The translations under genes were made by a program, and so were the position numbers. From contig PGZZ01000002.1 of NCBI GenBank assembly GCA_002841545.1, forward strand, positions 524,912 to 588,911: a DNA stretch of 64,000 bases, given 5' to 3'. This document shows, piece by piece, positions 51,629-61,189 of the stretch. The DNA comes from Firmicutes bacterium HGW-Firmicutes-16 (lineage in GTDB: Bacteria > Bacillota > Clostridia > Oscillospirales > Oscillospiraceae). Position 1 is the stretch's first letter. Each line of letters begins with the position of its first letter. The notes under the pieces are model-generated. The model did no database searches. It saw nothing but the letters and a program-made list of their open reading frames with translations, and was not told where the DNA came from.

Positions 51629-52428
51629 AGGATATAACACTAGGTCAGTATTTTCCCGGAAACAGCTTTATCCACAGGCTCGACCCGCGCACGAAGCTCA
51701 TGTGTACAATTGTATACATCGCAGCGCTTTTCGTTGCGAAATCCTATGTGACTTACGGGATACTTCTGCTCATGCTCTGTCTTTCCGTGGCAGTCTCCAG
51801 AATCAAGCCATCCGCGCTTTTAAAGGGGCTCAAGCCGCTTGCGCTGATAATTGTCTTTACCGCTATACTTAACCTTTTTTATATCAAGGGCGGCAAAGAG
51901 CTTGTCAGCTTCTGGGTTCTGTCGATAACTACCGAGGGTATTAAAACGGCGTTATTTATGGTGTTCCGCATAATGATGCTCATTACCGGCACCTTTCTTC
52001 TTACCTACACCACGACTCCGATGGCGCTGACGGACGGGCTGGAGATTATCCTGAACCCGCTCAAGAAGATTCACGTCCCCGTGCATGAGTTTGCGATGAT
52101 GATGAGTATAGCTCTTAGGTTTATCCCCACACTCATCGAAGAGGCGGACAAAATTACGAACGCGCAAAAGGCACGCGGCGCTGATTTTGAGACCGGAAAG
52201 CTGACCGAGCGAGCCAAGGCGCTTTTGCCCCTTCTGGTTCCGCTTTTCGTCAGTGCTTTCCGCCGTGCAGACGAGCTTGCAATCGCCATGGAGTCCCGCT
52301 GCTATCACGGCGGCGAAGGGCGCACCCGCATGAAAAAGCTCAGCATGAAAGCGTCCGACTTCATAACGATTTTCGCGTCACTTGTCTTTCTGACAGGCAT
52401 AATCGTTCTTGTGCAATTCGGATTCTGA
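51622..52428 (+). CDS. ecfT: ECF transporter transmembrane subunit EcfT
   Basis: The transmembrane coupling subunit, 268 residues, with the two coupling-helix motifs QKARGADFETG and MESRCYHGGE that dock on EcfA. The frame extends upstream inside ecfA2, but the ATG at 51622 follows AAAGGGGGG and overlaps the ecfA2 stop. truA follows 14 bases downstream. Confidence 0.94.
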   Translation: MLKDITLGQYFPGNSFIHRLDPRTKLMCTIVYIAALFVAKSYVTYGILLLMLCLSVAVSRIKPSALLKGLKPLALIIVFTAILNLFYIKGGKELVSFWVLSITTEGIKTALFMVFRIMMLITGTFLLTYTTTPMALTDGLEIILNPLKKIHVPVHEFAMMMSIALRFIPTLIEEADKITNAQKARGADFETGKLTERAKALLPLLVPLFVSAFRRADELAIAMESRCYHGGEGRTRMKKLSMKASDFITIFASLVFLTGIIVLVQFGF

Positions 52429-52442
52429 GAGGACGGCAGATT

Positions 52443-53207
52443 ATGAGAAATATCGCTCTGCGTCTTTCTTATGACGGGACGAGTTACCACGGCTGGCAGG
52501 TTCAGAAATATGATATAACTGTTGCCGAAACTCTTGAACAGGCGCTCACGAAAATTTGTGATCACCCAGTCAAGGTGGTCGGCTGCGGAAGAACGGACGC
52601 CGGAGTTCACGCCCTGCGTTACTGTGCAAATTTCAAAACTGAGTGCTCCATACCGACCGACCGCATCCCCCTCGCCGTAAACGCGCTTCTGCCCTACGAT
52701 ATTGCGGCAACGGATGCAGTCGAAGCGCCTGAAGATTTTAATTCGATTCAGTCGTGTATTAAAAAAGAGTACGTCTACAAGCTTCACAATTCACGCATCC
52801 GCGACCCGTTTTTAACGAGCCGCGCCTACTTCTTCCCCTCCCATCTTGATGCCGAGCGCATGAAGGCAGCGGCGAAATTCTTTGAGGGAACGCATGATTT
52901 CAAAGCCGTGCGGAGCGTCGGGACAGAAACCAAGACTACTGTTCGAACCGTTTACTGGTGCGAATTAGAAAAAGAAGGCGACATGATATCAATGCGTATT
53001 TGCGCCGATGGCTTTCTTTACAACATGGTTCGCGCTATAATGGGTACTGTCGTCTACGCCGGACTCAGAAAAATCGAACCCGAAGATATTCCCGCTCTTC
53101 TAGACGGCGGTGACCGCCGACTTGCGGGGCCGACTATGCCCCCTCAGGGACTTTATATGTCCCGCGTTTGGTATGACGGTGCCGTAGGCGAAATGATGAA
53201 ATGGTAA
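52443..53207 (+). CDS. truA: tRNA pseudouridine(38-40) synthase TruA
   Basis: TruA modifies uridines 38-40 in the anticodon arm of tRNAs. Catalytic Asp52 sits in GRTDAGVHAL; the N-terminal SYDGTSYHGWQ and C-terminal FLYNMVRAIMGT motifs are intact. Length 254 is normal. GAGAGGACGG precedes the ATG. It is last in the ECF operon, a common arrangement in Firmicutes. Confidence 0.96.
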   Translation: MRNIALRLSYDGTSYHGWQVQKYDITVAETLEQALTKICDHPVKVVGCGRTDAGVHALRYCANFKTECSIPTDRIPLAVNALLPYDIAATDAVEAPEDFNSIQSCIKKEYVYKLHNSRIRDPFLTSRAYFFPSHLDAERMKAAAKFFEGTHDFKAVRSVGTETKTTVRTVYWCELEKEGDMISMRICADGFLYNMVRAIMGTVVYAGLRKIEPEDIPALLDGGDRRLAGPTMPPQGLYMSRVWYDGAVGEMMKW

Positions 53208-53313
53208 ACTTGTAAACAATTACTATTAACAAATAATCTATATATATTTCAGATAATATGCTATAATGACGCCGTAAATGGCTGTCAGGCAGAGGAACGC
53301 TTGGAGTATTATT

Positions 53314-54441
53314 ATGGTGAGTGACAAACGCACAAAACAGAATAGCACCCGCAGAATACTTGCCGTGATTCTGACCCTCCTTGTCCTGATACTCGCGGTC
53401 ATAGTTTTTCTTTACAAGGATCGGTTCGCTCCGTCCTCCCTGTCAAAGAGTTCTGAATACCTCGCCGACATGGTCTCGTCTAACGAACCCTTTACATATG
53501 AAACCGGCTCACAGCAAATGTTCGCTCTGATGGGCAGCAGCCTTGCCGTTGCGTCCTCCACAGGTCTTCAGCTTCTTGACAAGGACGGTAACACTGTTTC
53601 CCGCGAAGTTTTTTCAATGACAAATCCCACGGTCTGCGGCAGCAACAATACCTGTGCATTTTATGACGTGGGCGGCTATTCCCTCCGTATCTACAAGGAC
53701 GGAGAATTCAAAAATATGGATCGCGATTCCGCGATTACCTCCGTTTCTGTCAACAGCTCCGGCTATTATGCCGTTGCGGGAGAGGATCCCGGATATAAGG
53801 GCAGCGTGAAGGTCTACAATTCGGCTCTTGAACCTGTTTACGAGTGGTATTCGGGTTCCGGATATATAATCGACGCCGCCGTTTCGCCGGATAGCACAAT
53901 GCTCGCCGTGCTCTGCGTAGAGTCCTCCGGCAGCATTGTTCATATTTTCAAAATGGACAGCGAGGACGAATACGCTTCCGCCTCCGTACCGGATGAGCTT
54001 GCGTTCAAGCTCAGCTTCGAAGCGGGTGGCAATTTCTGCACTATTTCCGAAAAATCTATGCACTTTTTCAGCTCAAACGGTAAAGAGCTTTCAAGTTATG
54101 ATTTTGGCGACCATTACCTTGCCGACTACGAGCTCAATGAAAACTGTTGGGCAGTCGTACTGAGCAAGTACGTTTCGGGAAGCGACGTGACGCTCTTGAG
54201 TTTCGAGAGCAGCGGCAAGCAGGGCGGCTCATCCTCACTTTCCTCCGAACCTGTGGCACTTGCCTCGCAGGGAGGTAAGCTGCTTGTTCTCGGTTCATCC
54301 GATATTGCTCTATATTCCCGCGATCTTCGCCTTCAAAAACAGAACCATGTCGTTCCGGGCTTTGTTTCGGCCGTTCTACTTCCAAGGGACAGTGTGCTTC
54401 TTCTTTCCTCTCATTACGGAGAAAAATGCGAATTCAGCTAA
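53314..54441 (+). CDS. DUF5711-like membrane-anchored beta-propeller protein
   Basis: A 375-residue protein with an N-terminal cytoplasmic basic stretch, one transmembrane helix (about 16-35), and an extracellular part of repeated strand-rich units (for example GYYAVAGEDPG, SPDSTMLAVLC) suggesting a WD40/YVTN-like propeller. It matches my recollection of DUF5711 proteins that precede cvpA in clostridia. GGAG lies 7 bases before the ATG at 53314. A TATAAT at 53262-53267 may be its -10. No enzyme motif is seen. Confidence 0.75.
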   Translation: MVSDKRTKQNSTRRILAVILTLLVLILAVIVFLYKDRFAPSSLSKSSEYLADMVSSNEPFTYETGSQQMFALMGSSLAVASSTGLQLLDKDGNTVSREVFSMTNPTVCGSNNTCAFYDVGGYSLRIYKDGEFKNMDRDSAITSVSVNSSGYYAVAGEDPGYKGSVKVYNSALEPVYEWYSGSGYIIDAAVSPDSTMLAVLCVESSGSIVHIFKMDSEDEYASASVPDELAFKLSFEAGGNFCTISEKSMHFFSSNGKELSSYDFGDHYLADYELNENCWAVVLSKYVSGSDVTLLSFESSGKQGGSSSLSSEPVALASQGGKLLVLGSSDIALYSRDLRLQKQNHVVPGFVSAVLLPRDSVLLLSSHYGEKCEFS

Positions 54442-54525
54442 TGGACGCTCCCTCTTCACTTGACAGGTGGTCAAAGTAAAAAAAAGTACGGACGAATTAT
54501 GAGTCCGCGCAAGGTGAGGTATGGT

Positions 54526-55251
54526 ATGAGATTTGTATTTGAGGCGCTTCTGCTATTAATAATTGCTTTCTGTGCATGGAACGGCTATAAAAAGGGTCTT
54601 GTAATGTGCATAGGAACCATACTTGCAATAATAATATCTCTATATGTGGGTGATCTTCTTGGCGACACGTTCTCTTCAGCAGTGCAGCCGGTGCTTCGTC
54701 CTTTTGTAAGTGGATATATGGACGGCACAGAAGGTATAATAACCGAAAATGCAAATGAGCTCCTGGGTACCGCCAACGCCGGTCTTTCTGTTGACGAAGC
54801 ACTTGCAGTGAATCCGGAGATTAGGCACGATCTCTGCGTCAAAAGCTACGAAAGGATCGGCATCTACAGCTCCGTTGCGGAAAAAATGGCGGAAGAGGCA
54901 ATTGCTCTATCGGAGGAAAACGGTGAATCTCTCTCTAAATCAATTGTGGATGCGATGTGCCATAATATTTCCTACTGTCTTATTTTCATCTTATTTTTCC
55001 TGCTTTCTGTGATAATTATTACGGTAATAGGAAATCTCTTCAATCTCAGCTTCACAATTCCGGGAAAAGATAAGCTCAACAGAATTGGCGGCGCCATAGC
55101 AGGTGCCGTTACCGGAATTCTAATTAGTATGACTATTACATGGGTGCTCAAGTTCTGCGGTGCGGCACTGCCCGAGGAAGAAATGCGCCGCACCCTTCTA
55201 ACCGCCCTGTTTTTAAAAATCAATCTGTTATCCGCGGTTCTGACGATATAA
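54526..55251 (+). CDS. CvpA family membrane protein
   Basis: A 241-residue protein with hydrophobic segments at about 5-20, 28-45, 140-165 and 185-205. It starts with MRFVFEALLLLIIAF and the family-like NGYKKGLV turn. CvpA proteins are linked to colicin V production in E. coli and to envelope robustness elsewhere. Starts at 54460 and 54499 are possible, but the ATG at 54526 has the best ribosome binding site (GGTGAGG, 5-6 bases) and the family N-terminus. It lies between the propeller gene and the ClpE-like gene. Confidence 0.8.
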   Translation: MRFVFEALLLLIIAFCAWNGYKKGLVMCIGTILAIIISLYVGDLLGDTFSSAVQPVLRPFVSGYMDGTEGIITENANELLGTANAGLSVDEALAVNPEIRHDLCVKSYERIGIYSSVAEKMAEEAIALSEENGESLSKSIVDAMCHNISYCLIFILFFLLSVIIITVIGNLFNLSFTIPGKDKLNRIGGAIAGAVTGILISMTITWVLKFCGAALPEEEMRRTLLTALFLKINLLSAVLTI

Positions 55252-55293
55252 TCGCCAAAAAAGCCGCTAACCTTTTCAAGGAGAATTAATTTT

Positions 55294-57624
55294 ATGCAGC
55301 CTACCGTTTGCGCTCGTTGTAAAAAGAATATGGCCGTTATTTTCATATCCAAGATTGAAAACGGAGAGACCGTCAACGAAGGTCTCTGCCTTAAGTGCGC
55401 TCGTGAGCTCCATATCAAGCCCGTTGATGATATTATGGCCAAGATGGGTATATCCGACGAGGATCTTGATACGATTACGAATGAAATGTCCGCGGTCATC
55501 GGAGGAACAGATGCTTCTTCCGAGCCCGAAAACGTCGACTTGCCGGACGATGAATCCGGAAAAACAGCGACCTTCCCCTATCTCAACAGGCTTTTCGGAG
55601 CTGACAGTATGTTTAATCCCATAAACTCGGCATTTCCCCAGCCGCCGCAGCCTTATGAGAACCGCTCTTCCAAAAGCGACACTAAGGAGCCGTTTGTTCG
55701 GAACAACGCAAAGCTTAAATTTTTGAACAATTACTGCATCAATCTCACTGAGCGCGCAAGCGAAGGTCTATTAGACAATATGATCGGGCGCGAAGAAGAG
55801 CTTGAGCGCGTCATTCAGATATTGAACCGCCGCCAGAAAAACAACCCCTGTCTCATCGGCGAACCGGGCGTCGGTAAAACCGCCATCGCGGAGGGGCTTG
55901 CTCAGCGCATCAATGACGGGAAAGTGCCTTATAAGCTCCGTGATAAGGAAGTCATGCTTCTCGACCTCACTGCTCTCGTCGCCGGAACACAGTTCCGCGG
56001 TCAGTTTGAAAGCCGCATGAAGGGGCTTATCGAAGAGATACGCAAGCAGGGCAACATCATCCTTGTCATTGACGAGGTGCATAACATAGTCGGCGCAGGC
56101 GACGCCGAAGGTAGCATGAACGCCGCGAACATACTGAAGCCTGCTCTTTCGAGAGGCGAGATTCAGGTCATCGGCGCAACCACCTTTACAGAATACCGCA
56201 AGCACATCGAAAAGGATTCCGCGCTTGAACGCCGTTTCCAGCCTGTAATTGTCGCCGAGCCCTCAATCGAGGACAGCGTCAAGATAATCAAGGGCATCGC
56301 GCATTACTACGAAGAATATCACGGCGTTGCGATACCGGAAGAGATGAGCCGCAGAGCAGTTATAATGAGCGAGCGCTATATTACAGACCGCTACCTACCC
56401 GATAAGGCCATCGACCTCATCGATGAGGCCTGTTCGGACGTTAACCTAAAAAGTCCCTCCATTGAGCGTATGTCTGCCATAACCAAGGAGCTTGCTGACC
56501 TTGACAAGGAGCGTGAACTTCTTCTTTCAGACAGCGGGAATGACGGCAACTTTGCAAGACTCGCCGAAATTCGCAGTCATTGCCTGCAGCTCACCGATGA
56601 GCAAATGCGCCTGCGCGCAAAGGGCAAGCCCGCTCTTACGGAAGAAAACCTAGCTCGTGTCATTGAGCTTTGGACGAAAATCCCCGCGAGCAGCATACGC
56701 GAAGACGAATTTGAAAAGCTCTCGGAGCTTCACTCACGCCTTAAAGCTCACATCATCGGTCAGGATGAAGCGGTTGACACCATATGCGCTGCAATTAAGC
56801 GCAATCGTATCGGGCTATCAGCTAAGCATAAGCCCGTCAGCTTCATCTTCGTCGGAAGCACAGGTGTCGGCAAAACGGAGCTCGTTAAGCGTCTGGCGGA
56901 GGACCTGTTTAACACACCCGAATCGCTCATCCGTTTGGATATGTCCGAATTTATGGAAAAGCACTCCGTTTCACGCATCATCGGCTCGCCCCCGGGCTAT
57001 GTCGGTTATGACGAGGCCGGTCAGCTCACAGAGAAAATACGTCGCAAGCCTTATTCTGTAGTTCTCTTTGACGAGATAGAAAAGGCTCATCCCGACGTTA
57101 TGAACGTACTTTTGCAGATACTTGACGACGGTCGCATCACTGACGCGCAGGGTAGAACGGTAAACTTTGAAAACACCGTTATAATCATGACTACAAATGC
57201 CGGCAGTGACAGAAGAGACGGTAAGGTCGGCTTCGGCGGTTCCGTTTCCGATCTGGGCAAGGACAGAGCGATGAAAGCCCTTAAGGACTTCCTGCGTCCC
57301 GAATTTATTAACCGTATCGACGAAATTGTCTGCTTCAACAGCCTTTCCGAGGAAAACTTCCGCGGTATCGCAAAGCTCATGCTTGAGGAGCTGCGAGCGG
57401 CCATGACCGAAAAGAGCGTCGCGCTCACCTATGACGATGCGCTTATCGAATACCTCGCCAAAAAGAGCTATTCCCTCACCTACGGCGCTCGAAACCTGCG
57501 CCGTCTTATCCAGAAGGAAATTGAGGACGCTATGGCGACTGAGATCGTCGACCGCTTCCAAGGTAGAGTGTCCAGAATCGTAATTACGACCGAGGACGAT
57601 AAGCCGAAGATTACCGCAATCTAA
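55294..57624 (+). CDS. clpE: ClpE-like AAA+ ATPase with N-terminal zinc finger
   Basis: A Clp/Hsp100 unfoldase of 776 residues. The N-terminus has a four-cysteine zinc finger (C6, C9, C32, C35), as in ClpE, not the ClpC repeat domain. A linker, then AAA module D1 with Walker A GEPGVGKT (about 189) and D2 with GSTGVGKT (about 525) follow, plus DEIEKAHPDV in D2. ClpE partners with ClpP in stress protein turnover; clpP is not in the window. No CtsR operator was recognised. CAAGGAG precedes the ATG. A terminator follows. Confidence 0.88.
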   Translation: MQPTVCARCKKNMAVIFISKIENGETVNEGLCLKCARELHIKPVDDIMAKMGISDEDLDTITNEMSAVIGGTDASSEPENVDLPDDESGKTATFPYLNRLFGADSMFNPINSAFPQPPQPYENRSSKSDTKEPFVRNNAKLKFLNNYCINLTERASEGLLDNMIGREEELERVIQILNRRQKNNPCLIGEPGVGKTAIAEGLAQRINDGKVPYKLRDKEVMLLDLTALVAGTQFRGQFESRMKGLIEEIRKQGNIILVIDEVHNIVGAGDAEGSMNAANILKPALSRGEIQVIGATTFTEYRKHIEKDSALERRFQPVIVAEPSIEDSVKIIKGIAHYYEEYHGVAIPEEMSRRAVIMSERYITDRYLPDKAIDLIDEACSDVNLKSPSIERMSAITKELADLDKERELLLSDSGNDGNFARLAEIRSHCLQLTDEQMRLRAKGKPALTEENLARVIELWTKIPASSIREDEFEKLSELHSRLKAHIIGQDEAVDTICAAIKRNRIGLSAKHKPVSFIFVGSTGVGKTELVKRLAEDLFNTPESLIRLDMSEFMEKHSVSRIIGSPPGYVGYDEAGQLTEKIRRKPYSVVLFDEIEKAHPDVMNVLLQILDDGRITDAQGRTVNFENTVIIMTTNAGSDRRDGKVGFGGSVSDLGKDRAMKALKDFLRPEFINRIDEIVCFNSLSEENFRGIAKLMLEELRAAMTEKSVALTYDDALIEYLAKKSYSLTYGARNLRRLIQKEIEDAMATEIVDRFQGRVSRIVITTEDDKPKITAI

Positions 57625-57636
57625 AATCTCACAAAA

Positions 57637-57665
57637 AAGAGCTCGGCTTTGAAAGCCGAGCTCTT
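57637..57665. terminator. Bidirectional terminator between clpE and the permuted binding protein gene
   Basis: AAGAGCTCGGCTT and AAGCCGAGCTCTT pair perfectly around TGA. The minus strand has a TTTTTT tail, the plus strand a weaker one. Two genes converge here. Confidence 0.88.
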
Positions 57666-57686
57666 ATGATTTCATTCAGTATTTCT

Positions 57687-58490
57687 CTATTTGTAATAGT
57701 CCAACGCCGCAAGGTCTGTTATTATCGCGGCACACGAGCCGTCGTCCAGTGCCTTGAAGCAGGCCTCGGTTCCGCCCGGCACCTTGACGGTATATTCCGG
57801 TTTCTCCGAAAGTGACTTGCTGCTTTGCAAAAGAGCGTTGAAATACCCGTTCTCGCTCAAAGTCAGCGTCTTTCCTTTTAGACCTGCTGCACTCCGAACT
57901 CCCGAGGAGCGAAGTGATGCGAGAACTATTGTGTTTTTCAAATAGACAGGCGACTGGTAAATGTCGGTGTCGCCCTCGTCATAGGCAAAGCCGCCCCAGA
58001 CGCAGTCCACATTGCCGGAGTTCAGTTCCACAACCGCCTGCGAAACATCGATAGGCAGGAATTTTGCCTTCCAGCCAAGCTGCTTACAGACTTCCCTAGC
58101 GAGATCGACATCAAAACCCGTTGCCATGCCCCCATTCGTTTTTCCGGAAAAGGGTAAACGTCCTTCGTCATAGCCTATATTAAATGTACGCGTTTCAAAC
58201 TCCTCGTCAAGCTTGTCCAGAGCTTTCTCGTCACCCTTGAGCAGCGAAACATCTTCTCCAAACCACTTTAGAGACAGCTCCGAGACCTTGCCCGAGGCCT
58301 GAAGGACCTTGAGCGCTGCTATGACTGTGTCTCCTGCTTTGTCATCAAGCCTGAATGCGACGCAAAATTCCTGCTGCGTGAGCTTGTCGGCAACGCGATA
58401 TTTGTTGTTGCCGCCGATTCCGCAGCCGGTTATTGATATTAGTAACAGTATTGAGAGTTCAAACGCAATAACGCGTATTTTTTTCTTCAT
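57687..58490 (-). CDS. Substrate-binding lipoprotein with circularly permuted SBP_bac_3 fold
   Basis: A 267-residue lipoprotein (lipobox SITGC, Cys23) related to polar amino acid binding proteins but with parts in a new order. Residues 30-80 (EEFCVAFR-type strand, then KVSELSLKWFGED) match what is normally the C-terminus of the family. Residues 101-267 match the normal N-terminal and middle parts: NIGYDEGRLPF, GFDVDLAREVCKQLGW, VDCVWGGF, LKGKTLTLSENG. The protein stops where the C-terminal segment should begin. The ordinary homologue at 60299-61147 ends QYGVGFK...EIAKTWK. The two halves are joined by an acidic linker (81-100). ATG at 58490 or GTG at 58496 may start. It lies downstream of the transporter operon but behind its own terminator. 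Confidence 0.85.
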   Translation of the reverse strand: MKKKIRVIAFELSILLLISITGCGIGGNNKYRVADKLTQQEFCVAFRLDDKAGDTVIAALKVLQASGKVSELSLKWFGEDVSLLKGDEKALDKLDEEFETRTFNIGYDEGRLPFSGKTNGGMATGFDVDLAREVCKQLGWKAKFLPIDVSQAVVELNSGNVDCVWGGFAYDEGDTDIYQSPVYLKNTIVLASLRSSGVRSAAGLKGKTLTLSENGYFNALLQSSKSLSEKPEYTVKVPGGTEACFKALDDGSCAAIITDLAALDYYK

Positions 58491-58608
58491 ATTCACCTAC
58501 ACCATCGGATAATTTGACATTATGCGACATTTTATATATCTGTAATATAATATTATAGCCCTTTACACATTTCAAGTGGTTTTTGTAAACTCTTGCAACT
58601 AAAAAACA

Positions 58609-58632
58609 GGAGGAACTTTTGTAAGTTCCTCC
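58609..58632 (-). terminator. Terminator of the amino acid ABC operon
   Basis: GGAGGAACTT and AAGTTCCTCC pair around TTGT; the minus strand continues TGTTTTTTAG. It separates the ATPase gene from the permuted binding protein gene, which therefore needs its own promoter; TTGAAA-17-TATTAT near 58550-58580 is a candidate. Confidence 0.8.
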
Positions 58633-58687
58633 ATGCCGAAGACCACAACGCCCGCAACGCAAAAAGCATGGCATCAGATTTTCGTTT

Positions 58688-59464
58688 TTACTGTTCTTCC
58701 GAATATCTTGCCAGAAACTGCTTCGTACGCTCTTCTTTGGGATTAACCAGAACCTCCTCAGGCGAGCCTTGTTCGACGATGACTCCGCCGTCCATGAAAA
58801 TGACCCTGTCAGCAACCGCTCGCGCGAAAGCCATTTCATGCGTCACTATGACCATCGTCATATGCTCCTCGGCAAGCTTTCGTATCACCTTGAGCACCTC
58901 GCCCGTTAGCTCAGGATCGAGCGCACTCGTCGGCTCATCGAAAAATAAAATCTGCGGCTCCATAGCGAGAGCGCGAACGATTGAAACTCGTTGCTGCTGC
59001 CCGCCTGAGAGCTGACAGGGATAATAGTTTTCCTTATCCTCGAGTCCCATTTTTATGAGCAACTCCCTTGCTTTTTTATAAGCCTCGGCCTTGCTGCGTT
59101 TGGAGACATTAATGGGCGCATCTGTTACGTTTTTCATGACCGTGTAGTGCGGGAACAGATTAAAGTTCTGGAAGACCAGTCCGAAATATGAGCGTATTTG
59201 CTTGAGTTCAGCTTTTGAAGCATACTCCGCCCTGCCGTTCACACCGGTATCCGCGGCTTTCTCTCCGAGATAGCTAAGATAGCCGGAGTCCAGCGTTTCA
59301 AGCAGCGTAGCACAGCGCAGGAGCGTCGATTTTCCACTGCCGGAAGGACCGATAATTGCAAGCACTTCGCCCCGATTTACCGTGAGGGAGATGTCTTTGA
59401 GCACTTCAAGCTCATCGAAGCTCTTTTTGGCGTTTCGAACGTCCAGAATAATGTTTTCGTTCAT
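58688..59464 (-). CDS. Polar amino acid ABC transporter ATPase (GlnQ-like)
   Basis: A 258-residue ATPase with Walker [10 protein letters not shown], signature [11 protein letters not shown], Walker [14 protein letters not shown] and the H-loop VTHE, characteristic of polar amino acid importers. GGGAGGGAG precedes the ATG. It is 12 bases after the permease gene and last in the operon. Confidence 0.94.
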   Translation of the reverse strand: MNENIILDVRNAKKSFDELEVLKDISLTVNRGEVLAIIGPSGSGKSTLLRCATLLETLDSGYLSYLGEKAADTGVNGRAEYASKAELKQIRSYFGLVFQNFNLFPHYTVMKNVTDAPINVSKRSKAEAYKKARELLIKMGLEDKENYYPCQLSGGQQQRVSIVRALAMEPQILFFDEPTSALDPELTGEVLKVIRKLAEEHMTMVIVTHEMAFARAVADRVIFMDGGVIVEQGSPEEVLVNPKEERTKQFLARYSEEQ

Positions 59465-59476
59465 TTCTCTCCCTCC

Positions 59477-60187
59477 CTACTGGTAATATGAGACGCTTTT
59501 TTCAGCTTTTTCCATCGCAAGCGCAACAATGAGGTTAAACACATAGTAGAAAACTGCGGCGCCTACAAAGGGCATCACTGAGCTCTCCTTGGCGGCAATC
59601 TGCTTTGCAACAGTGAACATCTCCGCGTAAGCGACGACGAAGGCAAGCGATGTGTCCTTTACAAGTGTGATAACTTCATTTGTTACAGACGGTAAAATGC
59701 GTTTAAACATTTGCGGCATTATTATCTTGAAAAAGGTCTGAGCTTTGCTGTAGCCTAAAACTTCTGCTGCCTCATACTGTCCTTTTGACATCGATTCAAT
59801 ACCGCCGCGGTATATTTCCGCAAAATATGCTGCATAGTTAATTACAAATGCAATTATGACAGCATAGAAATTATATGCCAGAGATATTTTTATGCCGAAG
59901 ATAAACCATGGTCCGAAATAGACAACCATAAGCTGAAGCATAAGCGGCGTTCCACGCATAATGGAGATATAGATTTTCACTATTAGCTGCACCGGCTTAA
60001 AGCCTGCGATCTTACGTAGGAATCCGCTTTTACACTCCCCCAGACAGGTAAAGGGCGTCCATTTGGACATACGCCCGAATGCTACCAGAAGCCCCAGTGG
60101 AAGTGAAAACACTAGGGTCAGTCCAAAAATTGTCACGCTTCGCAGCATGCCCTCGCTAAGTCTTAACAGCATTGCGGCTATGTCCAA
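59477..60187 (-). CDS. Polar amino acid ABC transporter permease
   Basis: A 236-residue membrane protein with about five hydrophobic segments, the HisM-type motif MRGTPLMLQLMVVYF and the EAA-like loop QYEAAEVLGYSKAQTFFKI that docks on the ATPase. The start is TTG (60185-60187) behind CGGAGG. It is separated from the binding protein gene by a stem-loop that may dampen read-through. Confidence 0.93.
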   Translation of the reverse strand: MDIAAMLLRLSEGMLRSVTIFGLTLVFSLPLGLLVAFGRMSKWTPFTCLGECKSGFLRKIAGFKPVQLIVKIYISIMRGTPLMLQLMVVYFGPWFIFGIKISLAYNFYAVIIAFVINYAAYFAEIYRGGIESMSKGQYEAAEVLGYSKAQTFFKIIMPQMFKRILPSVTNEVITLVKDTSLAFVVAYAEMFTVAKQIAAKESSVMPFVGAAVFYYVFNLIVALAMEKAEKSVSYYQ

Positions 60188-60231
60188 TACTTTATCCTCC
60201 GTTTTAAGCAGTAAAGGGAGCTAGAACAGGT

Positions 60232-60264
60232 AAAGCGGGCGGAAATATTTTCCGCCCACGCTTT
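60232..60264 (-). terminator. Intercistronic stem-loop between binding protein and permease genes
   Basis: AAAGCG-GGCGGAAA and TTTCCGCC-CA-CGCTTT form a long stem on the minus strand with only a short T tail. Such structures often stabilise the upstream message and reduce read-through, giving more binding protein than permease. Confidence 0.6.
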
Positions 60265-60298
60265 ATCTGAATATATAGTTCTCGAATCTCTAAATTTC

Positions 60299-61147
60299 TT
60301 ATTTGCCTATGCAGACAGCCTCGTCAAGTTTCCATGTCTTTGCGATTTCGATGAATTTTCCGTCCGCGACCATTTCATCCAGAGTCTTCTGAACCTGATC
60401 GCGAAGCTCTTTGTTGCCGAGCTTGAAGCCAACGCCGTATTGCTCAATTGAGATAGGCTCTTCCAGCATTATGTACTTATCTCCGCGCTGAGCGATCTCA
60501 TACTGCGCAACGCCGATGTCAAGTGCAATAGCATCCGCCGCGCCGGATTCGAGCGACATGAATGCTGTAAGATAATCGGGAACTTCCGTAAGGCTAGCAA
60601 AGCTCTTTGCAAGAGCAAGGTTTTTTTCATTGGTTTCGTCAGTGAGTGAAGCGAGAGCCGAAGAATCTGCCTGAACGAGAACGTTCTTGCCAGCGAGTCC
60701 CGCGAGGTCTGTGATTCCGGAATCTGCCGCTACAACTATAACCTGAGAGTTATCGACATAAGCCTCGGTCCATTCGTATTTATCTTCACGTCCGTTAATT
60801 GTAAAACCGTTCCAGATGCAGTCTATAGTTCCGCTTTCAAGCTCCATGTCCTTGCTGTCCCAGTCGATGGGCTTTTTAATGAGCTCCCAGCCGTTTCTTG
60901 CGCAGACTTCTGCGGCTAAATCAAGATCGAAGCCGACATATTCGCCGTTATCGTCGGTATAGCCATAGGGTGGAAAGCTAGCGTCAAAGCCGACTGTGAA
61001 CACGGTGCGCTCTGCCGGAGCGGATGCTGCTGCGCTTGCGTTGGGGGCTTCGCTCTCGGCTGTCGGCTTTGTGCCGCAGCCTGACAGAAGTCCAACGCAC
61101 ATTGCCATTGCAAGCAGTAGGACTATAACAGTTTTAATGTTTTTCAT
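60299..61147 (-). CDS. Polar amino acid ABC transporter substrate-binding lipoprotein
   Basis: A 282-residue SBP_bac_3 lipoprotein with lipobox LLSGC (Cys24), an Ala/Ser linker and the family in normal order: FTVGFDASFPPYGYTDD, GFDLDLAAEVCARNGWEL, IDCIWNGFT, and the C-terminal return EQYGVGFKLGNKEL. The frame extends to 61291, but the ATG at 61145-61147 follows GGAGGAAATGAA and gives the signal peptide. It is the first gene of the transporter operon. The amino acid is not predictable by eye. Confidence 0.93.
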   Translation of the reverse strand: MKNIKTVIVLLLAMAMCVGLLSGCGTKPTAESEAPNASAAASAPAERTVFTVGFDASFPPYGYTDDNGEYVGFDLDLAAEVCARNGWELIKKPIDWDSKDMELESGTIDCIWNGFTINGREDKYEWTEAYVDNSQVIVVAADSGITDLAGLAGKNVLVQADSSALASLTDETNEKNLALAKSFASLTEVPDYLTAFMSLESGAADAIALDIGVAQYEIAQRGDKYIMLEEPISIEQYGVGFKLGNKELRDQVQKTLDEMVADGKFIEIAKTWKLDEAVCIGK

Positions 61148-61189
61148 TTCATTTCCTCCAATATTATGGGTGTTGCATGTCGCAAAAAC

